A stretch of 64,000 bases of DNA, from NCBI RefSeq assembly GCF_008107635.1, contig NZ_SDGZ01000014.1, positions 1 to 64,000 of the forward strand. The letters run 5' to 3'. Each line of letters starts with the position of its first letter. Position 1 is the stretch's first letter. This document shows positions 24,725 through 33,933 of this stretch, piece by piece. The notes beneath the pieces were generated by a model, which saw only the letters and a program-made list of their open reading frames with translations, did no database searches and was not told the origin of the DNA. A program made the translations under genes and the position numbers. The stretch is from Weissella muntiaci (lineage in GTDB: Bacteria; Bacillota; Bacilli; Lactobacillales; Lactobacillaceae).

Positions 24725-27016
24725 TTATGCAAGCCATGTTAAAGTTGGTGCCACTCGTTCAATCAATGGTGTCACAGTTCCAACACTAATCAGAATTAAT
24801 TCGTGCATTGCACGTGATGCCAACGTATATAAAAGCCCATTTGCTAACTGATCCGGATAGTTATTTGCAGATACATCAAAGCCAATTACCGCGTCAAATT
24901 CCAATCCTTTAGCAAGGTAGATTGGCATAATCAATATCTGAGCCGTCCGCGTTCGATCATCTGCCGTTAGTAACTGAACTGCTTGTGGGTAGTCTGCTAA
25001 CATTTCTGCAACCTGTTCAGCCTGCACTTGTGTTTTGGTCAAAATTGCAACGGTCTTCCACTTGTCGATCTGTTGATCAACTAGCTGGCTCAACTTTGCT
25101 TGAACATGTTCTCTATCAGTAAGTGCCAACTGAGGTTTCTCGCCACTTCGTGTAAAAGAAACAATTTGATCGCCATCCGGCAACAAAGCCTTTGCAAAAT
25201 TCATAATTTCCTGTGTGGAGCGATAGGCTTTATTCAAGACAACCAAAGTTGGCGATTGAGCCGTAAAGGCTTCACTATAACGTTTCAAAAGACTAGCTGG
25301 CTTTTCGACTGGCCGGAAAAGTGCCTGCTCGCTATCACCAAGTAATGTAAACTTCGCATTTGGAAAGGCATGTCTCAAATAGAGGAGCTGAGCCATTGAA
25401 TAATCTTGCATCTCATCAATAAAAATATAATGCATAGCCTGATTCGTACCATAACCGCTCAATAAATCACGCAAATATAAAATTGGTGTCGCATCTTCTA
25501 AATCAATTCGGTGGTACTCCAATTCACGCAAGAAACGTTCTTGTTTCGCCAACCACCAATCAGACTGCTCTGGATTTCTCTCAGCCAGATAACTCAAAAA
25601 GTCTGCATATTGTTCATATACATCAAAGAAGAAGCCATTATAAATTGCATCCGCCACACTTTGTAGGCTTCGTTCCAAATACCGTTTGCCCGCCAGAGCC
25701 ATTGTATCTGCAATACTATCTTCCTCGGCCACTTTTTCAGCCACCTCTTCATCTAGAAGATCATTGTACTGATACTCGTCCATGTTGTTCAAAGCTTCCA
25801 AGACCCAGTCATCATTCACCATTCGTTCAATTCGCCGACTAAGGCGTTCATCTAATCTTTTTTGCGTTTGAACAACTCGTTCACGAACCGAATAGGCCGG
25901 TGATAGCTCTGCAAAAATCCGTTCCATTGCCGTACTGGTAAAAAAAGCACTTCCTTGGTAGTTAATATCCGCAAAGCGAATTGTTGTCGCCGTCAATTGT
26001 TGAACGTATTCGGCTAGATACGTAAAGATTGTCGCACTTTCAAGCGTCGTTCGAATCATATTACTAGCCGAGTCGCCACGATTTGGACCATCTTCATAAC
26101 GGTCAAACAGGCTTTGCACCTTTAGCCCCTGTAACCGTGCAGACAAAAACTCAGCTAACGTCACCTGGCGCATATTTCGTTCGCCCAAGGATGGCAATAC
26201 ATCCGCGATATAGGCCGAGAATAACCGATTTGGCGAGAATAGCACAATCTGATCACTATTTAAATCTTCACGCGCATGGAATAACAAGTACGCGATTCGC
26301 TGTAGAATTGCAGAAGTTTTACCCGAACCGGCAACTCCTTGGACCACCAATAAATCACTCGTAGTATCACGGATAATTGCGTTTTGCTCCTGCTGGATGG
26401 TCGCCACGATGTTTCGCATCGTACTATCATTTTCTTGACCCAAGGCATATTGAAGCATCTCATCGCCCACAGTCTCATTGGTATCAAACATATTCACAAT
26501 TTGCGCATCATCAATATTAAATTGGCGCTTTTTCACTAGATCAGCCCGTTGCTCACCAGCCGGTGTTGGGTAGGTCACTGGACCCAAGGTACCGTTGTAA
26601 TAAATCCCACTGATTGGAGCACGCCAATCGTAGATCAGAAAATCTTGCTGACCATCCTGAAGTGAAGCAATTCCAATATACAATTGTTCCTGCTCACCAG
26701 ATTCATTAATGTCAATGCGACCAAAGTAAGGACTAGGTCGTAAATCAGTTAGGGTATCAACAACCTTCTTCATAATTGATTCAGTTTCCACAACCCGAGC
26801 CACGATGTTACGTTGTTGCTGCACCTCAGCATTTGTCTCCATAGCATCATCTAATTCGATTGTATTAATCGAAATATTGTTTAGGTAGTTTCCTTCGACT
26901 GCTCTTGTCTCGGCATGGGCCTCTTCGTAAGCTTGTTGAGAACTTACAATTTGCTCATCGATAATCGAAACCACTCCGTCAAGGCGTTGCTGTTCAGCTC
27001 TTTTATCTTCGTTCAT
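24725..27016 (-). CDS. helD: RNA-polymerase-associated helicase-like ATPase HelD
   Basis: A 763-residue SF1 (UvrD/Rep-like) ATPase. In Bacillus HelD binds RNA polymerase, pushes into its channels and frees stalled complexes, acting with the delta subunit (rpoE is also in this window). The N-terminal charged coiled-coil arm (about residues 1-90) is characteristic of HelD. Walker A is VAGSGKTSAIL (about 232), Walker B FIDEMQDYS; the helicase C-terminal motifs include KGLEFDAVIGFD and LYTLASRAMHEL. Length fits. GAGGGG precedes the ATG. Monocistronic by appearance. Confidence 0.92.
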   Translation of the reverse strand: MNEDKRAEQQRLDGVVSIIDEQIVSSQQAYEEAHAETRAVEGNYLNNISINTIELDDAMETNAEVQQQRNIVARVVETESIMKKVVDTLTDLRPSPYFGRIDINESGEQEQLYIGIASLQDGQQDFLIYDWRAPISGIYYNGTLGPVTYPTPAGEQRADLVKKRQFNIDDAQIVNMFDTNETVGDEMLQYALGQENDSTMRNIVATIQQEQNAIIRDTTSDLLVVQGVAGSGKTSAILQRIAYLLFHAREDLNSDQIVLFSPNRLFSAYIADVLPSLGERNMRQVTLAEFLSARLQGLKVQSLFDRYEDGPNRGDSASNMIRTTLESATIFTYLAEYVQQLTATTIRFADINYQGSAFFTSTAMERIFAELSPAYSVRERVVQTQKRLDERLSRRIERMVNDDWVLEALNNMDEYQYNDLLDEEVAEKVAEEDSIADTMALAGKRYLERSLQSVADAIYNGFFFDVYEQYADFLSYLAERNPEQSDWWLAKQERFLRELEYHRIDLEDATPILYLRDLLSGYGTNQAMHYIFIDEMQDYSMAQLLYLRHAFPNAKFTLLGDSEQALFRPVEKPASLLKRYSEAFTAQSPTLVVLNKAYRSTQEIMNFAKALLPDGDQIVSFTRSGEKPQLALTDREHVQAKLSQLVDQQIDKWKTVAILTKTQVQAEQVAEMLADYPQAVQLLTADDRTRTAQILIMPIYLAKGLEFDAVIGFDVSANNYPDQLANGLLYTLASRAMHELILISVGTVTPLIERVAPTLTWLA

Positions 27017-27100
27017 TTCTCACCCCTCATCTATCTACATTCCTAACTATTCTAGTATAGTCCTTCCTTATCGACAACAACCTGTTTCAATCAAAAAAAA

Positions 27101-27125
27101 CGAACGAAGATCATCTCTTCGTTCG
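27101..27125 (-). terminator. Terminator of the acpS/alr-mazF operon
   Basis: Perfect 10-bp stem CGAACGAAGA/TCTTCGTTCG followed by eight T on the minus strand. Confidence 0.93.
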
Positions 27126-27141
27126 ACTAATTCGAATTTAA

Positions 27142-28491
27142 TTAATCCATTCCGCCACCCATAAAAGCGGTCATATCAGATCCCAGTGATGGATATGAAT
27201 ACATTTCTTTACGCATATCTGCTTGAGTTTGTTTACGGTTAATTGCACTAGTGAAGTAGTTGATCAATTCATCGGCATGAGCAGCCAAAACGCTGGCACC
27301 AACAATTACCCCTTGTTGATCAAGAATCACCTTTGCCTGTGCTACTGGTTCAAGATTACGGTAGTATCCCATCCAATGGCTCATATCAAAACTTTCAATA
27401 GAATAACCTTGCGTCAAAGCAACCGCTTCAGTAATACCAACTTCACCCAACTTTGGCGAACCGAATACTACCACAGGAGTTGCTGGAAAGACCATTGGTC
27501 CATTTGCCGGATTTAGAATGTGACCAGCTACATAACGCGCTTCAGCTGAAGAAGTTGGTGTTAGCTTTGGTACTGGGAGGTTTGCAACATCCCCCACCGC
27601 ATAGATGTGTTCAGTTGTGGTCCGCAAATATTCATCAACCTTGATTCCGTTACCCTCAACTTGAACCCCAGCCGCTTCAATATTCAACTGATCAGTATTG
27701 CCTTTTCGGCCGGCCGCCAAGAAGGCCGCTGCAACCGTCAAAGTTCTACCATCGGTTGCATGCAAAGTAACTCGCCCATCAGCCGTTTGAGTTACTGTAT
27801 CAGTATCAAACATAAATTGGAAATTAACACCCTTAGCCGTCATTTCCGCAACCATCGTAGCAACCATATCCCGATCGAAGCCCCGCAAAACTACATCATG
27901 CTTCAGAACCAAATGAACCTTTGCCCCCGCTGCCAACGCAATATTTGCAAACTCAATTGCGATAAAGCCACCACCAATTAACGTGATTTCATCCGGCATT
28001 GTTGCCAAATTTAGAAAATCCTCATTATCTAATAGATAGTGATCACCCGGAACGTCCAAACGAGCAGGTCGTGCCCCTGTGGCGATAATCCAATTATTGG
28101 CTTTAATCGTATTACCTGGTAATTGGACAGTCTGGTCGTCTACAAATTCGGCATGTCCATAACGGTGTGCAATACCAGCTTCATCTAAACCAACAATTTT
28201 ACGTGCAGTGATCGGTTCAGTAAAGGCCATCTTATGACGCATCAATGTTGTCCAGTCCAGTTTTACATCACCCACGACACCCGCACCCGCAAGGTGCTCA
28301 ACTTGATCCTTTGCCTCGACCGCTGCCAAGAGCATCTTCTTTGGATCGCAACCATAATTGGGGCAAGTTCCGCCCCACAAATACTCTTCAATAATTACAA
28401 CTGACTTGCCGCCCGCCTTTAAAGCAAACGCAGCTGATAGGCCAGCCGGACCAGCACCAATAATTCCAACGTCAAAATGTTCAAGTGTCAT
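27142..28491 (-). CDS. Pyridine nucleotide-disulfide oxidoreductase, glutathione-reductase-like
   Basis: A 449-residue FAD/NAD(P)H flavoprotein of the class I disulfide reductase family. FAD fold GAGPAGLSAAF, redox-active disulfide in GGTCPNYGCDPKK, NAD(P) fold GGGFIAIEFA, second FAD contact IYAVGDVAN, then the dimerisation domain. The usual C-terminal HPTxxE motif, whose His-Glu pair acts as acid/base in glutathione reductase and lipoamide dehydrogenase, reads MYSYPSLGSD here, so the His is replaced by Tyr. Either the substrate is unusual or it works in another way. Last gene of the acpS/alr operon, 13 bp after the osmolyte transporter. Confidence 0.85.
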   Translation of the reverse strand: MTLEHFDVGIIGAGPAGLSAAFALKAGGKSVVIIEEYLWGGTCPNYGCDPKKMLLAAVEAKDQVEHLAGAGVVGDVKLDWTTLMRHKMAFTEPITARKIVGLDEAGIAHRYGHAEFVDDQTVQLPGNTIKANNWIIATGARPARLDVPGDHYLLDNEDFLNLATMPDEITLIGGGFIAIEFANIALAAGAKVHLVLKHDVVLRGFDRDMVATMVAEMTAKGVNFQFMFDTDTVTQTADGRVTLHATDGRTLTVAAAFLAAGRKGNTDQLNIEAAGVQVEGNGIKVDEYLRTTTEHIYAVGDVANLPVPKLTPTSSAEARYVAGHILNPANGPMVFPATPVVVFGSPKLGEVGITEAVALTQGYSIESFDMSHWMGYYRNLEPVAQAKVILDQQGVIVGASVLAAHADELINYFTSAINRKQTQADMRKEMYSYPSLGSDMTAFMGGGMD

Positions 28492-28504
28492 AAGGGCTTC
28501 TCCA

Positions 28505-30022
28505 TTATCTTGCTAGTATGTGATGTTCGACCAAATAATCTTTAGCGACCTTACTAGCTGGCTCATGTTTCACATTAACTAAGTAATTCATCTCCTGCAT
28601 GTCTGCATCAGTAATTTTCCCAGCTAACTTATTCAACGACTGTACATAATCAGGATGCTTCTTTGCAAAAGCATTCTTCATCAGCGGAACTGCTTGATAA
28701 GCCGGAAAGAACCGTTGATCGTCTTGCAGAACTTGTAAATGATACTGCTTTAGCTGAGAATCTGTACTATATGCATCAACAATCGAAACCTTCCCTTGTG
28801 CAATCGCCTGATATCGCAACGTTGGATCAAAACTTGTCGTTGGAATACCCGTCAGGTCATACGTCTGTGCAATTCCCGGCCAACCATCGGTCCGATCCAA
28901 GAATTCTGCTGTCATTCCCGCACTGGCATTCGGCAATTTATGTAAGTCACCAATTGTCGTTAAGCCATACTTCTTAGCAACTGAGCTGCTAACAGCAATT
29001 GCATAAGTATCGTTAAACTTAGTTGGCTTACCAACCGTTAAATTCAAATTCTTAGCAACTTTCTTGGCTGCCGCATACGTTGTCTCAGCTGATGCACCTT
29101 TAGGTAAAGTAACTGGCTTACGCGCAATATCTGACAAAATCGTTCCTGTAAATTCGGGATAGATATCAATATCATCACTTTTTAAGGCGTTGTACAAAAA
29201 CGAGGTCGTGCCAAGACTATCCTTCGTAATCACTTTAACATGCGGATCATCGGCTTGAATTAGGTCTTTGTACATTTCAATTAGAATCGTCGGCTCAGAA
29301 CCCAATTTACCAGCAATCACAACCGTACTGCTTTGCTGCGAGACAAGCTTTGGTACAAAGGTCCCCACAGTAATCGTACCTAACAAACCGATAACAATCG
29401 CCCAGCGCAACTTTCCACGTGTCTTACCAATAATTTGAATCAGTAGCGTTGCCAAAATCGCCAGCAAGGCCGACGTAATCGCCCCAATCAACAATAGATT
29501 GTTATCATTACGATCAATTCCCAATAAAATGAACGACCCCAAGCCACCTGCTCCGATTAAGGCGGCTAACGTGCCAGTCCCCACAATCATCACCGTCGCT
29601 GTTCTTAGGCCAGCAATGATATTAGGCGTTGCCAATGGAAAGCGAACCTTCCACAAAATTTTATTCCTTGGTAAACCTAACGCAGCTGCTGAATCAATCA
29701 ATTCCGGTTGGACTTGTGATAGGCCAAGGTAGGTATTTTGAAAAATTGGCAAAAGTGCATAGACGACTAACGCCGTCAATGCAGCCGGAAAACCAATCCC
29801 AACAATCGGGATCATCAACGCTAACACTGCCAAAGACGGAATCGTCTGTAAGATCCCGGTTATTTGTAGAAATATCTCTGCAATTCGCCGATGGCGCAAT
29901 GCCCAAATTGCTAGAGAAATTGCCAGTATCGCCGCAATTACTAAAGCAAAGGTTGTCAACTGGATGTGCTGCCATAAGGCAAGCACCAAATCATCCCAGC
30001 GAGTGACTAATGTATTAATCAT
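28505..30022 (-). CDS. Osmoprotectant ABC transporter permease fused to substrate-binding domain (OpuF-like)
   Basis: A 505-residue membrane protein. Residues about 1-215 are a binding-protein-dependent permease (five to six helices) with the coupling-helix region [20 protein letters not shown] and [15 protein letters not shown]. After a last helix, residues about 230-505 form the extracellular glycine betaine/choline-type binding domain ([21 protein letters not shown]...[11 protein letters not shown]). Such fusions import compatible solutes with a separate ATPase. No ATPase gene is adjacent, which is unusual. The start overlaps the end of mazF by 8 bp, implying coupled translation. Confidence 0.9.
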   Translation of the reverse strand: MINTLVTRWDDLVLALWQHIQLTTFALVIAAILAISLAIWALRHRRIAEIFLQITGILQTIPSLAVLALMIPIVGIGFPAALTALVVYALLPIFQNTYLGLSQVQPELIDSAAALGLPRNKILWKVRFPLATPNIIAGLRTATVMIVGTGTLAALIGAGGLGSFILLGIDRNDNNLLLIGAITSALLAILATLLIQIIGKTRGKLRWAIVIGLLGTITVGTFVPKLVSQQSSTVVIAGKLGSEPTILIEMYKDLIQADDPHVKVITKDSLGTTSFLYNALKSDDIDIYPEFTGTILSDIARKPVTLPKGASAETTYAAAKKVAKNLNLTVGKPTKFNDTYAIAVSSSVAKKYGLTTIGDLHKLPNASAGMTAEFLDRTDGWPGIAQTYDLTGIPTTSFDPTLRYQAIAQGKVSIVDAYSTDSQLKQYHLQVLQDDQRFFPAYQAVPLMKNAFAKKHPDYVQSLNKLAGKITDADMQEMNYLVNVKHEPASKVAKDYLVEHHILAR

Positions 30023-30419
30023 TTCTACCTATCTCCCGCTCATCGTTCCCCAAAGCAAGACCTAAGCTGATAATCAAAGCATGATCAACCTTCTGCATTA
30101 ATGTTTGTGGCAAATTCCCCAATTTGTCTTGTAAACGGCGCTTATCAATCGTCCTAATTTGTTCAGCTAGAATCACCGAATCACGTGCAACACCTGTCAC
30201 ATTAATGGTTGACGGCATCGCCACGTGGGTTGGTAATTTAGTCTTTGTCATTTGTGCCGTAATCGGTGCAACAATCACCGTCGGCGAGAAATTATTTCCA
30301 ACATCATTCTGGATAATAATCACTGGGCGTTGTCCGCCCTGTTCTGAACCTCTAACGGGCGATAAATCAGCAAAGAAAATATCACCACGTTTGATTGGTT
30401 CACGTATTTTTTTATGCAT
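30015..30419 (-). CDS. mazF: MazF/PemK-family toxin (endoribonuclease) without adjacent mazE
   Basis: A 134-residue MazF-fold protein. [25 protein letters not shown] is the family N-terminus with the RPV arginine; [10 protein letters not shown] carries the catalytic Thr region, and [11 protein letters not shown] is the conserved C-terminal strand-helix. MazF enzymes cut mRNA at short sequences and are usually held by MazE encoded just upstream. Here only 9 bp separate alr from mazF, so no mazE fits. The C-terminus is about 15 residues longer than Bacillus NdoA. alr next to the toxin gene is the ancestral Firmicutes order. Confidence 0.92.
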   Translation of the reverse strand: MHKKIREPIKRGDIFFADLSPVRGSEQGGQRPVIIIQNDVGNNFSPTVIVAPITAQMTKTKLPTHVAMPSTINVTGVARDSVILAEQIRTIDKRRLQDKLGNLPQTLMQKVDHALIISLGLALGNDEREIGRND

Positions 30420-30428
30420 ACTGCTTCC

Positions 30429-31913
30429 TCAATCAACTAAATATCTTGGCAATCGCGCCGATAAACTTGTAGCAATCTCATATGGGATCGTCGCCATTCG
30501 ATCAGCCAAATCACCCAATGTAATCGTCTCATTAGTAACCTGTCCGATCAATGTTACGACTGTCCCAACTGGTACTTCACCCGGCAAACGAACCATTAAC
30601 TGATCCATTGCAATTCGTCCAACAACTTCGACTGAACGTCCATCTGGCAATAGTCCCCGCATACCTTGTAATGCTCGTGCGTAACCATCAGCATAGCCAA
30701 TTGGCAATGTCCCGATCCATTCAGTCGTTTGAGTTGTATAAGTTGCCCCGTAAGAGATCGACTCACCGGCTGGCACTTGCTTTACATGAACCAATTCAGT
30801 TTTCAAACTGAGGACTGGCTCTAATTCACGTTGTTTCAAAGCCCCTTGTGACGGATCAAAACCATACATTCCAGCACCAACACGAATCAAATCTGTACTT
30901 GGTTGTTCATGCCACAGCGCTGTCCCAGAATTTGCTACATGTAATAAAACAGTGTCCGCCAAATTCAAATCAGCTAGAATCGTCTGCCAACGTTGTAATT
31001 GCTTTTCAAAATACGCTACATTCTCACTATCAGCTGTGGCGAAGTGCATTCCGATACTATGTAATCTAAACTGACTTTGTTCCTCGATAAAAGTGAGGGC
31101 CTCTTCCAAAGCCTCAGCATCTCGAAATCCAATTCGGCCCATTCCAGTATCAACCGCTGCCCATACCGTCAAACAATCAGCTGATTGGAGTGCTTCTTTG
31201 GCCGCCTCTAGCCAGCTTTTTGAGGTCACTACTGGAATCAACGCGTATTCTGCTAAAATGCTAGCATCCTCAGCCGGAGTCACACCGAGGACCATAATTG
31301 GTAGATCAACTCCATAATTTCTCAACCAGAGACCCTCATCCATTGTTGCAACAGCAAAACCATCTACACCAGCTGCCAAAGCTGCTGTCACGATTGGTCG
31401 CATACCGTGACCATAGGCATTCGCTTTCACAACCGCAAAGAAACGCTTAGCATTGGTCAATTCACGAATATAGTTTACATTATGTTGCAATGCCTGTTGA
31501 GAAATTTCGATCCACGCTGGCCGATGAATGCTAACTACTTGTCCAAGGTCTTCAATCTGCTCTAAAATAACTGAGCTATGTACTGCATTACCAGTATGTG
31601 ATATTGAAATATGTGCAATTAGCTGGTCAAGCTTCGGATGCTTAACAATCACTGGTTGACCGGCTTCATTTGGCAGAATCTCTAAATCTTGCCATGAAAC
31701 TGCCGCACCAATGCCCGTTCCCAAGGCCTTTGAATAAGCTTCCTTCGCAGAGAAACGACCTGCTAGAAATTCATCGCGGTGTTTACCCTTTTTATCGTTA
31801 TAAATCACTTTTTCTGCGGGAGTCAAAATCACATCAATAAATCTTGGTCGGCGTTCAGCAATTTTAGCAACTGCGTCGATTTCCTGTGCATCAATTCCAT
31901 TTCCAAAAATCAT
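30429..31913 (-). CDS. acpS-alr: Fused holo-ACP synthase - alanine racemase
   Basis: One 494-residue frame holding two complete enzymes. Residues 1-118 are AcpS, which moves 4'-phosphopantetheine from CoA to acyl-carrier protein: GNGIDAQEIDAV with Asp8, GRFSAKEAYSKALGTG with Glu58, and SISHTGNAV. Residues about 128-494 are the PLP enzyme alanine racemase making D-Ala for peptidoglycan: VVKANAYGHG with Lys163, SYGATYTT with the catalytic Tyr, GYADGYAR and the C-terminal beta domain. Firmicutes normally have separate acpS and alr genes side by side. No stop or start interrupts the junction (LEQIEDLGQVVSIHRPAWIE). Heads an operon with mazF, the OpuF-like gene and the disulfide-reductase-like gene. 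Confidence 0.93.
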   Translation of the reverse strand: MIFGNGIDAQEIDAVAKIAERRPRFIDVILTPAEKVIYNDKKGKHRDEFLAGRFSAKEAYSKALGTGIGAAVSWQDLEILPNEAGQPVIVKHPKLDQLIAHISISHTGNAVHSSVILEQIEDLGQVVSIHRPAWIEISQQALQHNVNYIRELTNAKRFFAVVKANAYGHGMRPIVTAALAAGVDGFAVATMDEGLWLRNYGVDLPIMVLGVTPAEDASILAEYALIPVVTSKSWLEAAKEALQSADCLTVWAAVDTGMGRIGFRDAEALEEALTFIEEQSQFRLHSIGMHFATADSENVAYFEKQLQRWQTILADLNLADTVLLHVANSGTALWHEQPSTDLIRVGAGMYGFDPSQGALKQRELEPVLSLKTELVHVKQVPAGESISYGATYTTQTTEWIGTLPIGYADGYARALQGMRGLLPDGRSVEVVGRIAMDQLMVRLPGEVPVGTVVTLIGQVTNETITLGDLADRMATIPYEIATSLSARLPRYLVD

Positions 31914-32030
31914 AATTTTCCTCCCTCGAGATGTTATCTATTATTATAACAACCTTGTAAAGTAGAAGGTATCCTTCTCATCGAATCTTATTTTTCTCTA
32001 GGTTTGTCAAACAATTATAACGCAAAAAAA

Positions 32031-32059
32031 ATGACCCAAATAGTAGCTATTTGAGTCAT
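32031..32059 (-). terminator. cshA terminator
   Basis: Stem ATGACCCAAATAG/CTATTTGAGTCAT (one wobble) with a 3-nt loop and eight T on the minus strand. Confidence 0.92.
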
Positions 32060-32114
32060 CCTTCAAAGATTATATATTATTCGATCGTTACCAGCAAAAG
32101 GTTTCGATCAATTT

Positions 32115-33680
32115 TTAATCGTTATTACGAATTACAAAGTCGCGACTTGAGCGACGAGGTGCTCCTGATTGACCACGTTGTGAGCGGTCACCAGAACCGG
32201 TCCGTGAACCACGATCGTATGAACGACGCTCACGACTACCGCGCTCGCTACGGTCACCACCACTACGGCGATCACCACCACGGTATCCGCCACGACGACC
32301 ATTACCACCGCCTTGACGTCCGCCATCACGACGTCCACCACCAAAGCCTGAACGCTTACGTGGCAAAGGACGCTCATGTGACAAGCTAAAGCTCTCATCC
32401 ATCTCGGCAACATTTGCAACGGCACTCAACAAAGCAGCTGCCAAAGTCTTGGCATCATACTTCTCAACAAGTCCCTCGGCTGCTTCTGCAAACAATGATG
32501 CATCAACAGCGCTAACAGCGGCTTCAACTGAAGCTGAGGCAACAGACAAACGACCAGCCACAGCTTCTTCGCGTGTTGGTGGCTTAAGAGGTTGCATCCG
32601 CTTCTTAGTTAGCTTCTCAATGTCCTTCAAGTAATCCATCTCAGCATTTGTAACAAAGGTTACTGAGTTACCATGCGCTCCGGCACGACCAGTACGGCCA
32701 ATACGGTGAACATATGATTCAGGATCTTGTGGAATGTCAAAGTTATAAACATAAGTAACACCAGAAATATCCAATCCACGGGCAGCAACATCAGTTGCAA
32801 CCAAGATCTCGATTTCTTTAGCTTTGAATTGCTTCAAAACTTGTGAACGCTTTTGTTGTGTTAGATCACCATGAATACCAGCAGCCTTAAAGCCACGTAA
32901 TTCAAGTCCGCGTGTCAATTCATCCACACGACGCTTTGTGCGACCGAACAAAATTGCCAATTCTGGTTGTTGAACGTCCAAAATCCGTGTCAAAGTATCA
33001 AACTTTTCGTTATCACGAACTCGTACATAATATTGGTCAACCAAATCAGTAGTCAATTCCTTAGCAGCAATTTGGATGTGCTCAGGATCTGTCATGAATT
33101 GCACACCAATACGCTTGATTGCCGTTGGCATCGTTGCTGAGAACAACAATGTTTGACGCTTATCTGGCACAGCCTTCAAGATTGACTCAATGTCTTCCAA
33201 GAATCCCATGTTAAGCATTTCATCAGCTTCATCCAAAACCAATGTCTTAACATTGCCAAGCTTAATTGTCCCACGATTAATGTGGTCAATTAGTCGTCCT
33301 GGCGTTCCAACAACGATGTTTGCACCGTGATTCAAGTTAGTAATTTGGCGGCGAATATCTGACCCACCAAAGACCGCTTGTACTCGTACATGCTTATCGC
33401 GTCCCAACTTGAACAATTCTTCCTGTGTTTGGATTGCAAGTTCACGTGTTGGTGAGACGATCAGCGCTTGTACGTCGCGACTATTTGTATCGATCATCTC
33501 CAAGATTGGCAAACCAAAGGCAGCTGTCTTACCAGTACCAGTTTGGGCCTGCCCAATCACATCTTTCCCAGCCAAAGTCAAAGGAATCGTTTGTTCCTGA
33601 ATGGGGGTTGCCTCTACATAGCCATGCTTTTCAATGGCCGTCAAAAGATCTTCACTTAGACCTAGTTCTGAAAACTTCAA
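32115..33680 (-). CDS. cshA: DEAD-box RNA helicase CshA
   Basis: A 521-residue ATP-dependent RNA helicase of the degradosome/cold-shock type. Q motif ATPIQEQTIP, Walker A AQTGTGKTA, motif II DEADEMLNMG, motif III SATMP, motif VI HRIGRTGRAG. After the two RecA domains (to about 375) comes a linker with the CshA C-terminal dimer/RNA region and a basic tail rich in Arg and Gly (about 440-515, many RGG/GGR elements) that binds RNA. AGGAGG-like sequence (GGAGG) precedes the start. A promoter lies about 140 nt upstream, leaving a long structured 5' UTR, as often seen for cold-inducible helicases. Confidence 0.95.
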   Translation of the reverse strand: MKFSELGLSEDLLTAIEKHGYVEATPIQEQTIPLTLAGKDVIGQAQTGTGKTAAFGLPILEMIDTNSRDVQALIVSPTRELAIQTQEELFKLGRDKHVRVQAVFGGSDIRRQITNLNHGANIVVGTPGRLIDHINRGTIKLGNVKTLVLDEADEMLNMGFLEDIESILKAVPDKRQTLLFSATMPTAIKRIGVQFMTDPEHIQIAAKELTTDLVDQYYVRVRDNEKFDTLTRILDVQQPELAILFGRTKRRVDELTRGLELRGFKAAGIHGDLTQQKRSQVLKQFKAKEIEILVATDVAARGLDISGVTYVYNFDIPQDPESYVHRIGRTGRAGAHGNSVTFVTNAEMDYLKDIEKLTKKRMQPLKPPTREEAVAGRLSVASASVEAAVSAVDASLFAEAAEGLVEKYDAKTLAAALLSAVANVAEMDESFSLSHERPLPRKRSGFGGGRRDGGRQGGGNGRRGGYRGGDRRSGGDRSERGSRERRSYDRGSRTGSGDRSQRGQSGAPRRSSRDFVIRNND

Positions 33681-33751
33681 AATATTTCCTCCACTGCGTC
33701 CCTCGGGCGAGGAACTAAAAAGTCTTGAACAGTTCTTTATTAATTAAATGT

Positions 33752-33790
33752 TTGAACGGGGCACAATCCGGCGCCCTCTCCCTTGTTCAA
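33752..33790 (-). promoter_or_regulatory. 5' UTR hairpin of cshA
   Basis: TTGAAC/GTTCAA outer stem with inner GGGC/GCCC and a GC-rich loop, within the roughly 135-nt leader. There is no T-run after it, so it is not a simple terminator; it may affect mRNA stability or respond to temperature or to CshA itself (inference). Confidence 0.45.
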
Positions 33791-33820
33791 TTTAAATACC
33801 GTTCAATCTGTAACTTATCT

Positions 33821-33849
33821 ATAATACCGTGCTCTATCGCAATTAGCAA
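33821..33849 (-). promoter_or_regulatory. Promoter of cshA
   Basis: Minus-strand -35 TTGCTA (33844-33849), 17-nt spacer, -10 TATTAT (33821-33826). Confidence 0.65.
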
Positions 33850-33894
33850 GGTAAGGAATCACAATTAAACAATGTAAACCCTTACCTAAAAATA

Positions 33895-33924
33895 AAAAAT
33901 GACAGGGCGCACCATGTCATTTTT
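33895..33924. terminator. murA terminator
   Basis: AAAAATGACA/TGTCATTTTT around a GC-rich loop, 9 nt beyond the murA stop; T-rich on both strands. Confidence 0.88.
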
Positions 33925-33933
33925 CATAAATAT

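Noticed and set aside
32132-32425. Minus-strand 97-codon frame inside cshA
   Set aside because: Out-of-frame reading of the Arg/Gly-rich tail region; low-complexity shadow of cshA.
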